A stretch of DNA of 64,000 nucleotides. It comes from Gyrodactylus bullatarudis. Taxonomy: Eukaryota; Platyhelminthes; Monogenea; Gyrodactylidea; Gyrodactylidae. Made by a program: the position numbers and the translations under genes. The stretch's first letter is position 1; each line of letters opens with the position of its first letter. The stretch spans positions 62,001 to 126,000 of the forward strand of contig SSNU01000469.1 in the NCBI GenBank assembly GCA_012064415.1. The letters run 5' to 3'. Shown in pieces: positions 47,479-57,024 of this stretch. Below the pieces are notes generated by a model, which worked only from the letters and a program-made list of their open reading frames with translations, searched no databases and was not told the origin of the DNA.

Positions 47479-47943
47479 TAGGGCGGTCAAAATGCTATTT
47501 TTGATATGTTGCTAGAATTTTAATGAGATTGATGAAATTAACATTCTCGAGCATGAAGGATATTTCCTCACGAAAATAATTTTGCTATTTTTCTGCTATT
47601 CAAAATCGAATGCTATTTTTTTGCTATTTCTCCGGCTAAGCCCTTGTCTTATCAATGGTTTCTAAAGCGTCTCAATCTGGTAATAGGGCATGTTCTGAAG
47701 TTTTTTGATTGGTCGAAGAAAATTTTAAACTTGAGATGTTATTTAACCTCATTCGTTCCATTATTAGATGTCGGATCAAACGTTTGGACGCAATTTTCTG
47801 TTTTACCCAAACGAAAATTTGTTTTTTTAATAATTTACTTACAAGTAGTGTGTAGCATATTTTTCATATGCTATAAAAATGCTATATTTTTTGAAAATTG
47901 TGCTATTTTTTTCTGAAAAAAATGCTATTTCGTGACCGCCCTA
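47479..47943. mobile_element. 465-bp non-autonomous element, TA-GGGCGGTCA ends
   Basis: The left end is TAGGGCGGTCAAAATGCTAT and the right end is ATGCTATTTCGTGACCGCCC TA. They are inverted over about 11 bp perfectly and longer with changes. TA at both ends is a likely target duplication. TGCTATTTTT and similar words recur inside. The ORF at 47644-47916 lacks any motif. It lies 300 bp upstream of the kinesin start codon. Confidence 0.7.
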
Positions 47944-48054
47944 ATGAAAAGTTATCATTGATAGCTAAATTAACGATATGCCACTTCAAGAGAGATACTA
48001 GCCAGAAATGTAGAACAGATTTTCTTTTCTAATTAGTATCTAATTAGTTATTAT

Positions 48055-49444
48055 TAGGGCCTCAAAAAAGTACTATTTAGTCTATTTTTACTCTAGACAA
48101 AGGACTGACTGAGTTTTGATAATCTGAAGAAAAAATCTGCTTATCTAATCCTATAAAAGATAGCCGGTACTATTTCTGTACTAAATTGTTGCCCAGGTAC
48201 TTTATTGTACTATTTTTCAAATTTAATCTCAGAATATAGTATTCCTCAACTAGCTGCCAATCACATGAATTGATAGCTATATTCCTGATATCGAGCCTTC
48301 ATCATGTAAGAAAATAGCATCTAGATCGTAGCTTTTTGTTGGATAATATTCCTTCATGAATTTCAAATTTCAACTAAAAGGATATACATGTATGTATTTT
48401 GTAAAATTTGCACAAGAACAGTTGAAGGGTCATTTTCTATTTGAACAAAAATCAGATATTTTGTTGACACAAGATTGACTAGAAATTCTGCAACAATTTA
48501 CGGTAGAGAACTATATTTTTTACTAAAAATCCCTGTTCTCTTGAAAGTACTTTTTTCTAATCAGTAAAAAATGATCTAAAATTAGTTTTATAATAAAATT
48601 TATAAACTTAACCAAAAACAAACCTATCTTTGAGTCCTTTTTACTCTATTTTGTATACCCCCCACACCCAGTCCTCAAAAGTCCAAAAGGAAAGAATTGT
48701 TTTTGTTTGTACAGTAGAGTAAGCAAATCTCATGATGTGTGATTGCCGAAAAAAGGGGGTCTTTAGAACTTTTTACCCTAGGAGACCCCATATGGATGAT
48801 GACGTCATCCAACATTAGTCTTGAATGGGAAAAATGAAAAAAACTTGAATCCAAAACTTTTTACAAAAATCTCGTCTTTGAACCTTTATATATCTTAGAT
48901 GAAATAATATTTTAGCCCTAAATTTAAGGAACCTAGATAACTTTTTATTCTGTGTCGATTGGTGCTAATTTCATGATGATTGAACGAAAAAAATTTAACT
49001 TTGTTTTGGCTAAAGCAAACTGAATAAAAATTCGCATAAAGATAGAACATGAAAAGCTGAAATTTCGGCTCGAAATAATGAAAAATAACTCATTTATGGT
49101 CAAGCAAAATGTCAAATGGTGTCTGAAAAAAATATAAATTTCATACTCCTACTCATAAGTAATCAGACAAAAAAGTCCTTACCGCCCGGTTTAACTCTAA
49201 TACATTTTTTAGGAAGTTTAGTGTAAATAGTATTTTTGTTTTTGATAAACTTGTCATACCACTGAAGAAGGCGTGTGAAGACAATCACCGTCGAAACGTT
49301 TGGATGACCAATGGTCATTGACCATGGCTGAGAATTCTAATACATTGACCTAAGTTTTAATAAATTTTATTACTCTTTTCCACTTATTTTTCAGTTTATG
49401 AGATACTATTTTATATATTTTTTGGTACTATTTTTGAGGCCCTA
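48055..49444. mobile_element. 1.39-kb non-autonomous element, TA-GGGCCTCAAAAA ends
   Basis: The left end TAGGGCCTCAAAAAAGTACT and right end AGTACC-like (reverse complement CTAGGGCCTCAAAAATAGTA) are inverted, with TA at both borders. TACTATTT words recur near both ends. The end structure (TA, GGGC, repeated short words) is like the neighbouring 47.48-kb element. There is no transposase. A repeat with a hammerhead-like motif (about 49245-49375) lies near its right end. Confidence 0.7.
49245..49375 (+). repeat. Repeat with CTGAAGA-stem-GAAA motif, shared with 9.63-9.76 kb
   Basis: CTGAAGA (49262-49268) is followed by GGCGTG and CACCGTC, which pair with one bulge and one G-U (49270-49275 with 49286-49292), then GAAAC (49293-49297). 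This is a hammerhead-like core with a real stem II. Stem III and a cleavage triplet are not evident. An inverted copy lies in the FHIP1-intron transposon. Confidence 0.6.
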
Positions 49445-49586
49445 GTTATCATAAATGAATAAGAAAGGACGATAATTAAGGGAAAAAACATTGATATTTT
49501 CTATAGATGAAATAACCATTTTTTAAAGGAAATATAAACATGAAAAGGATATAATAAATCAGTTAAAATAGTATGTAATAGTATTC

Positions 49587-51599
49587 TCACATATCAAAAG
49601 AGTAGGTCATATGAATAAGATCTTCATTGTACATGCTGAGTCCACTGCTGCCAGGCACCACATAGCAAATTGTATTATAGGGAGTAAAATGAAATTCAAA
49701 TGACAAAAGACCTTTTACAACACACCATGAAATTAAGTACTCGTAGAAAAAGCCAAGTATATCATATTTTGACTTTTTCGACTTGCTAACCTGACTTGAG
49801 AGGTTGAGAATGTTTTGAGCGATTCCACAAGCTTCATCATTGCCAATCAGTATTTCTACTAGCTTTGGTCCAGTAGGTCTCTGCTTATTGTCTGAAATGG
49901 AAACTGTCAGGAGATTTGTGAGACAGGTTATTAATTCTCCAACATCGAGTTTCACCAATTGAGATTCTTTATTTTAAGAAAAATAGATGAAATAACTGTT
50001 TATAAGAAGGGCTTTAATCATTTTCAAGTTCAATATGTTAGAGCTTGAGTATGGAAATGCAAAACTCGTTTATTATTCACAGATAAAATACTCACTATCT
50101 CGAGAACAGTTATCACATTTATTGTCTGTACAAGAATCAACAATATCCCCCAAGCCTTTACCAATCATTTGTCGACGACATTTTTCGATTTCAATTGAAT
50201 ACTCAATCATTCTGAGAAGATTAGCTACCGCATGTTGTTGTTCTGTATAGACCATACTTGCTATTCTAAAGAGATCAGGATAATGATATAGGACAATGCA
50301 TTCGCTCTCGGAACCATTTCGACCTGCACGACCACTCTCCTGGTAATAAGTTTCAATGGTTTTACTTATGCAAAAGTGAACAACAAATTTGACATCAGGC
50401 TTATCGATACCCATTCCAAAGGCAACTGTTGCAACGATCACTTGGATTTGATCGTTCATCCATAATTTGTGGGTACGCATTTTGACACTATGCTCCATAG
50501 AAGCATGATATGCAGCAGAACTGACTGAATTTTCTAAAAGAAATGAAGAGACTTCTTCGGTATCCTTTTGGGAGTAACAATAAACAATGCCACATTGATT
50601 ATGAAATCTACTGGTAATGATGTCAAGTAACTCTTGTTTGGCGGAATCTCCTTTGTTACGAGAAATTATGGAGCTGTATATTAAATTTTTTCTGTCACAA
50701 TTTGAACGCATGATGACACAATTTTCACTTTTTAAAGCAAGAGACTTTTGAACATCAACGATTAGTTCAAGAGATGCAGTAGCAGTTAATCCCAGAAGAG
50801 GAACATCAGGATATTGACGTTTGAGAATATGCAAAGCTTTGTAATCTGTCCTAAAATCATGACCCCATTGAGAGACACAGTGGATTTCATCAATGACAAA
50901 CCTAGCTAAACGTCTCTTTGATCGATACGGGTTTAGACTTGCATAAGCATTTAGTGTTTTGTAAGCCAAGTCTAGTTTGTTCTTGAGTCTTTTAGAATTA
51001 ACCAGCTTCTCAGGCGTTATGTAAAGTAATCGAAGAACAAATTCTGCGTTATTACACTTTTTGTTATTTAAAACAATTTGATTCAAAACTTCTGTCTGCT
51101 CTTGATTTGATGTATGAGAGTTGATAAAGCGGACACTACCAGTTGGAATGTTGCTGAATCGTTTTAAAGAAAAAACTTGATCTGCCATTAGACTTATAAG
51201 AGGGCTGATGACTATTGTTAATCCAAATTCGTCCAAAAGAGCTGGTATTTGATAAGTAAGACTTTTACCAGCTCCTGTAGGCATGATTAAAATAGTGTCT
51301 TTAGAGTCTAAAACTGAATTTATTGTTTCCAACTGATGTTCTTTGAAATTTTCAAGATTAAAGACTGAATTAAGAAGATTTTGAACAGCACTAGACCATG
51401 GATAAGTTGACTTGAATTGATCGTAAGATTTTGATGCATTTTCTATATCAAAGATAGTGATTTTTTCCTTAATCTTTTCCATTTCATTTGTAATTAACTG
51501 TTTTTCTTCATTTAAATCATAGATTTTACGATTTATAGAATCTAATCTTAGCTTATATTCTGCTAAACTATTCTTGAGTTTCTCTTTATCTGTCATCAT
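49587..51599 (-). CDS. RECQL: RecQ helicase 1 (RECQL)
   Basis: 3'-5' DNA helicase acting in replication-fork restart and branch migration. Two exons (50096-51599, 49587-49966) encode 627 residues. The N-terminus is a coiled coil, as in vertebrate RECQ1. Helicase motifs follow: motif I MPTGAGKSLTYQ, Ia ISPLISLMADQ, II DEIHCVSQWGHDFR, III GLTATAS, IV GIVYCYSQKDTEEV, V ATVAFGMGIDKPDVKFV, VI YYQESGRAGRNG. The zinc-binding region has CRRQM, then CTDNKCDNC. Exon 2 is the winged-helix RQC domain. The WGHDFR motif and overall plan identify the RECQ1 branch; there is no HRDC domain. A GTGAGA overlapping the stop leaves a small chance of another exon. Confidence 0.93.
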
Positions 51600-51806
51600 A
51601 AATAAGATAAAAAAGGTTTGTGAATAACTAGGTTCTAAGGTTTAGAATCCAACTTAAATTATCTAAGCTTGTGTCTTTTTCAAAATTTGACTTGATTTAA
51701 CGAATTACATATTTTCGTGTGCATTAGTAAACCATCTTGTTTGTTCATAACAGAAAATCAAAATTGTAACTAGCCTAGGGGTTTCCAAGTCAAACTTTTG
51801 ATAAGT
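51600..51806. promoter_or_regulatory. 207-bp head-to-head region between RECQL and LRP2BP
   Basis: The two start codons face away from each other across 207 bp, consistent with a shared promoter region. Confidence 0.5.
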
Positions 51807-52803
51807 ATGATATTCTGTGAAGAAGAAATTACTTCTCTGATGGAAAATACCTTAGCAAAAGCTGAGAAAAAAATTTCTTCTTTTTACTTTGAACGAATAT
51901 CACATTTAGAAGAGGCTGAATTGTACAATAGATTCAAAGATTCATTGAATAGCAAAATTATTGATGATTTAATTCCCTTTACTACTATATCTTATAAAGA
52001 TGAATTTGATTTAGCTGTCCAAATAAAAAATGCGTGCTGTTTCATCCTAGGAAAATTTTATTACAAGGGAATTTCATTTGAAAGAAACGTTCCTAGAGCA
52101 GTGAAGTAATTCAGTAATTTTAAAAGTAAAAGTTTTTGGAAAGAGGCTGTTGATACCTACGATTCTATTGAAGTTATTGATGTTGATGCTTCGAGAGCAT
52201 TACTGCTTCATTTCATGACAAAAAGATTCAGAGATTTCAATATGATTGAAAAATACATTAATAAATGTGTAAGGAAACAAGATCTATTTGGTCAGAGTTT
52301 GTTAATCTTTCTTCTGATAAAAATTAGTGATCATTGGTACTTTTTATTCTCATGGCTTTATATTCAAGACTGATATTGAAAAGGGATTAAACTATTTGAG
52401 AAAATGTATAAATGTAGATGATCTCTATGGAATGGCACACTTGGTGGTGGTCTACTATTCCAGAAAAATGTACACAAACTGTTGTGCCTTGGCTCTGAGG
52501 TAATTAATGATTACTAATCCTTCGATAAAAAAAAGAATATACAAATCGAAACCTAGATATCGTCACGAGAGAATAGCATTAGCTAAAGCTACAACAGTTT
52601 TGAGCTTCTGTCTACGGTTTGGCTTGGGCATTGAAAAAGACTTTGAGAGATCTCAATTATTTTATTTAAGAGCAAGAAGATTAGAGAGAAACATAGTATT
52701 TTACTACTTGGAGTTAAATGGAATAGATAATAAAAGAAACAATGAAGACATCATTATAACAGCAAAGGAATATCTTATTAATAAGCTAAAATATATGAAA
52801 TAA
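51807..52803 (+). CDS. LRP2BP: LRP2-binding protein homologue (Sel1-like repeats)
   Basis: At first sight this looks like a pseudogene broken by a TAA and frameshifts. Removing introns of 27 nt (52106-52132), 31 nt (52297-52327) and 36 nt (52500-52535), all GT-AG, restores one frame of 300 residues. The protein consists of Sel1-like alpha-alpha repeats: FILGKFYYKGISFERNVPRA, then IIGTFYSHGFIFKTDIEKGL, then MAHLVVVYYSRKMYTNCCAL. A final repeat reads LSFCLRFGLGIEKDFERSQL. The last two blocks match human LRP2BP (NLVEYYYKMKFFTKCVAF; FYHARCLQLGLGITRDE). LRP2BP is a cytoplasmic scaffold that binds megalin. The N-terminus is diverged. Its stop is 21 bp from the ALKBH1 stop. Confidence 0.75.
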
Positions 52804-52824
52804 AAATACATAATTTTATTCAAT

Positions 52825-53771
52825 CTAGTAAACTTGTCTCACATTTATATTGAATCTTGTCGTAGTCAAGTAATCTTTCCAACTAAAAGGCAAGTTACAC
52901 GATTCGAATTCATCTACACACCTGAGATATGCTTCTGATATGGGATATTCGTGGTTCTTAAAAATTTTCACGACACTATGATAATTTAATCTTGCATTTT
53001 CTGTCATTATTAGAATATCTCCATGTTCAAGAAAGATCGGAATAACGTTAACTGATGGAATTAATGAACTAAAGCAAGGAATGCACTTTGATGATTCAAT
53101 GAGAAACAGCGCGGATAAACCTAGGCTAATTGAATAAAGGGGTGCGTTTTTATTGATTTCAGCATCATCCTTATGAAATCCCATATTTGTTTTTCCTCTG
53201 TAATAATTTATGATTGCTGCTTCACATTCATAATTATTTGAAAATAACTTTGAATGAACTTTACTGACCAAGTCTGATATCACGGGAGGAAAGTCATCTC
53301 TGAGGTCATTGTAACATCGATTGGTCCAATCATAATGGTATCCTAATGTTAACCAGCGTAAATCTTTAAAACTGAATAATAATATCAATATTCAAACTTT
53401 TTATAATTAACAGTCTGAAGATTTTTTTTGCAAACATTAGAAAAAGGCAAGTCAGTTATCAATGCTCGTAGGATTTCATTTGTTTGCAAGTCATTCAGAG
53501 CGTTTTTGATCAAGTAGATACCATCTTGGTCAAAATATACATCCAAGTGATCTAGTTTTTTCTTGGAAAATAAAGTCGATAACTGATTTTTAGAAAAATC
53601 CAATAGTGACTGTGACTCTTTTGATTTCAAGACTTCTTTATAAAGTCTGAATATATTACGTAAGTACTCTATATCGTTAGACATATTTTTTAGTAAGTAC
53701 TGCCACAAGAATAAGTCTTCCCCGTAAAGCGCAATTTCCAATTTGCCTAATATTCTGTAAATTTTATTCAT
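52825..53771 (-). CDS. ALKBH1: ALKBH1 Fe(II)/2-oxoglutarate dioxygenase
   Basis: AlkB-family demethylase acting on tRNA and possibly DNA. Exons 53398-53771 and 52825-53371 join across a 26-nt intron (53372-53397) to give 306 residues. Marks: LRWLTLGYHYDW, matching LRWVTVGYHYNW of ALKBH1; INYYRGKTNMGFHKDDAE with the metal-binding H-x-D; GDILIM; LNYHSVVKI with the third metal ligand His; and TTRFNINVRQVY with the two arginines that hold 2-oxoglutarate, matching TARVNMTVRQV. All catalytic residues are present. Human ALKBH1 continues about 40 residues further; this one stops right after RQVY. Divergent with eIF2A. Confidence 0.92.
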
Positions 53772-53874
53772 TATAACTCTTAGTTAAATTTTTATAAATC
53801 AACATTTTTGTTTGACTGAATTACTATTTCAAAAAATCCATAAAATTGTTAATTTTAATCATTTTCATACGATA
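53772..53874. promoter_or_regulatory. 103-bp head-to-head region between ALKBH1 and eIF2A
   Basis: Start codons of two conserved genes lie 103 bp apart on opposite strands, implying a bidirectional promoter. Confidence 0.55.
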
Positions 53875-56362
53875 ATGAATCAGATTATAATCGCAGGTTA
53901 TTATCCTCTGTTATAACTTTAGCATCCTCATCAAATGGTCTTTCTCTGATAAAATTCAAAGATAATCCAGAAGTTATTAAAAAGTATGATAATTTTCAAG
54001 ATAGGTTTTAGATTCTCTACCGAACAGGTCAAATCTTTCTCTTTTTCGATAGATGGAAATTATTTTGCAATTTCACACAGCAAACGGTTTGTTACTTTTT
54101 AATTTTTTAGGTTTGAAATTTATGAAACAAAATCGCTTGTTTTAAAACACAAGTTTGATTGGGAAAATATTTCCAAAATTACATTCTCCCCTTTAAATAA
54201 CTACGTAGTTGCTTTTGAACATTACCGAGGTAAGTTTTAGATGTCTCCTTAATTATCATCTTATGAATTTGATTAGAATTTCATTTAACTAGATGCCCCC
54301 AATATGCGCTTTATTGACCTTAAGAAAGGAGATATTATCAAAGAAGTTACCCAGCAAAATTCTGGTCTCTGGAGACCTCAGTGGTCATGTGACGAATCTA
54401 TTTGTATACGTTTTTCTCAAGGAGATCTTTTATTACACTCAAATAATGACTTCTCTAAAACTTCTGGAATTCTTAAAATGAAAGAAATCAATAGCATCTC
54501 TCTTAATGAATTTTCGAAAAATCCAAGAATTGCAATATGTGTATTAAGCAAGGGAAGTTCCCCGAGTTATGTCAGAATTCATTCTTTACAAAATGGAAGC
54601 ATTGGTTCTTCTCTTGTTAACAAAACATTTTTCGGTTCTGATGAAGTCAGTTTCTTCTGGAGTCACTCAGGAAACGATTTGATTGTTCTTGCAACAAAAT
54701 TGGATAGCACTACTAGTTATTATGGCCAACAAAATTTGTACTTTTTGACCACTAAAAAAGATGGAAGCAGTTGTAACATAACTCTTCCAAAGGCAGGTCA
54801 AATTCACGACATTAAATTTATACCAGATCAGGCATTAACCCCAGAAACTAAGAACAAATTTTTATTCGTAATTTGTTATGGAGGTATGTTAGTTTTTTAT
54901 CCATTGAAAATCTAATTTAGCAATGCCATCACGTGTATCTGTATTCGGGCCAGATTGTGAAATTAAATATGATATTGGTGGAGGTGGCTCCTTCAATCAC
55001 ATTTCATTCAATCGTCAAGCAAATCATATCCTTTTATTCCATGTATTTTTCTTGAGTCAAACTATAGTATTCTTCCTATTTCTTGTTATTCATACTTTCT
55101 TATTATAGTTTTCAGATTATTGGTTTAATTTCTAATTAATATTTCCATTAAAATTAACTTTTCAATGAATTAGTTTATAAATGATCTAAAATGACTTCTA
55201 CGAACCTTTTTGAAAGGAGAAATCTACTCTCACAGACGCTCAGTTCAATTCGAAGATCTGTAACATATCGAAATCAGAACGAGATATCAGACAAGTTAGA
55301 TTTCAGCCTTCGAGCAATATATGATCAAAACCGTGAATATAATAAATCCAAGAGTGAAGCTATTCTTCAACCTGAAACCATTTGGTCATGTTCAAATCAA
55401 ACACTCAGAAATCCTAGATTCAAAACCATACACACTGAAGATAAACCGTATGAACTTCGAATATGGAAATCTCCTACCAAAGATGTCCTTGAGAAGGTAA
55501 ACAATAAAATCAACGGACCACATCTGCAAATAACTAACGCTGGTTATTCTAGAAAAATAAATGGGGGTCATTTTACAAATTGAGTGTAATAACTGTGGTC
55601 ATTAATAGAGATACTTCTTTTATTAATACTTTTTAAAATTATTTCATACATTGTATAATTCCTTAACCTTTAAATTTATTTGTGCTTTATACTGATCATG
55701 TTGGCTGGATTTGGTAACATCCCAGCTAATGTTAGCATTTGGAATTTTAGAAAGAAACAGCGTCTAAGTGCTTTCAACTGCAATGACGTAACTTCATTCT
55801 CTTGGCTAGACGACGGTCAGCACTTTGTTGGGTCCACGACAACTCCGAAACTACGTGTGAATAATGGGTAATAAAATTGTACTTTTATTTATGTGATTTA
55901 ATTATTAATTATAGCTAATTTAGCATTATATAAAATCATAGTGTAATTTTTTCTACTATTTAAAGCTTTTCAATCTATCACTATGATGGGAACGAGAAAT
56001 TCAGATGGAATGTAGAGATGAGAGATGTCATCAAGCCGGCAACTTTTGATCTACCAGAACAAACACGCCATGAGCTGTATCATGTCCTATGTCAACCTCT
56101 GCCAAAAGACTACAAAGCTGCAGATTTTCAGCCTGTCAAGGGAATAATTCAAGTTGAGTCATTGGGCAATAACCAAGCTGAAGAATTATCAAAAGCAACT
56201 GCTTACGTTCCTCCATCATTACGTGGCAAGGATGGCTCACGAAAAGCTGAAGAAAACCTAACTGGAAAAATGAAAAATTTGGACGTGAACAATAAGAATC
56301 AAAAGTCAAATAATAAAAATGCAAAGCAACCAGGAAAGAAGCCTGCACAGAATAAGAAATAA
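53875..56362 (+). CDS. EIF2A: Eukaryotic translation initiation factor 2A (eIF2A)
   Basis: WD-repeat factor that can deliver initiator or other tRNAs to the 40S subunit independently of eIF2. Eight exons: 53875-53896, 53923-53983, 54012-54086, 54111-54229, 54293-54883, 54921-55025, 55693-55867, 55966-56362. They keep one frame of 514 residues (human 585). Introns are 26, 28, 24, 63, 37, 667 and 98 nt. Family blocks: NSGLWRPQWSCDESICIRF, SYYGQQNLYFLTTKKDGSS, LPKAGQIHDIKF, VICYGAMPSRVSVFGPDC, AGFGNIPANVSIWNF, LRVNNG then YHYDG, and the tail TAYVPPSLRGK. The C-terminus is Lys/Asn-rich. The 667-nt intron fits the U12 AT-AC class and contains another ORF. Confidence 0.92.
55026..55692 (+). other. 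Putative U12-type AT-AC intron of eIF2A
   Basis: The intron begins ATATCCTTTT, the exact U12 AT-AC donor consensus. It contains TTCCTTAAC, the U12 branch-site consensus, about 25 bases before its end, and ends in AC (55691-55692). Joining AAT C to TG ATC yields N-L-I-M-LAGFGN, matching human GHILVLAGFGN. No GT-AG pair gives this join. The branch-to-acceptor distance is somewhat longer than the usual 10-20. Confidence 0.8.
55191..55583 (+). CDS. Hypothetical protein nested in the eIF2A AT-AC intron, 130 residues
   Basis: An ATG-to-TGA frame lies wholly inside the eIF2A intron on the same strand. The product is polar and basic, with NLFERRNLLSQTLSSIRRS near the start. Later come ETIWSCSNQTLRNPRF and EDKPYELRIWKSPTKDV. 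There is no signal peptide or membrane segment. Its length and even codon use make it unlikely to be chance at this A+T content. I do not recognise the family; small ciliary or microtubule-associated proteins look similar, but that is only an impression. Confidence 0.5.
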   Translation: MTSTNLFERRNLLSQTLSSIRRSVTYRNQNEISDKLDFSLRAIYDQNREYNKSKSEAILQPETIWSCSNQTLRNPRFKTIHTEDKPYELRIWKSPTKDVLEKVNNKINGPHLQITNAGYSRKINGGHFTN

Positions 56363-57024
56363 GTCTTGTCAGTTCTTTTGATAAACTAGGAATTTTTTTA
56401 TATAAAACTTCGCTAAATGTTGGATTATTTTTATGATCTTCACTCAATCTTGAATAAATGTTAATTTCATGCTCAAAATTTATCTTGTTCAATTAAGTCT
56501 TGAGAAAATTTACAGTGTAGACTCTGTTCCCACTAAAACATCTACCCTGTAGACTCATAGGGATGGTTAGAGAATTAATTAATATCTCTAGAAAATATTT
56601 TCAAAAATTAAAGAAAACTTTTTATAGCTATTTGCACTTTACAATAATGTCGTAGATGACTATTATAGTACGTAGTCTTATCAAATCAAATTTTTATAAA
56701 AGCTTTAGATTTAAATTCAAGTGAATTTCGAACAAGTAAGTTTTCTTATTTCAATGAAATCTGTATCTCGCGAAAAGTCCCAATAGAAAAATAAAATAAT
56801 TCTCAAGTTTTATTTCTTCAAAAAAAGTACTTCATAAGCTCAAACATTTTAAGAAAATCTAAACTTTGAATTCCAAAGAAAAAGCCTGATTATTCTAAGA
56901 AAAATGAATATAAATAAAACTGGATTATTACTACGAAAGATGATCAAGGTTAATTTTTAAATCTTATCATAAAAGAATGTCGAAGAGATGGAAATCAAGT
57001 CGTAAGTAATTTATCAATTTCTTT

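Noticed and set aside
51807..52803. Reading the LRP2BP region as a pseudogene with a stop and two frameshifts
   Set aside because: Three GT-AG introns of 27, 31 and 36 nt restore a single 300-codon frame that matches the family, and similar tiny introns occur in neighbouring genes.
54001..54015. An apparent frameshift and stop early in eIF2A
   Set aside because: A 28-nt intron (53984-54011) with GTATGA donor and TTTTAG acceptor removes the stop and keeps the frame.
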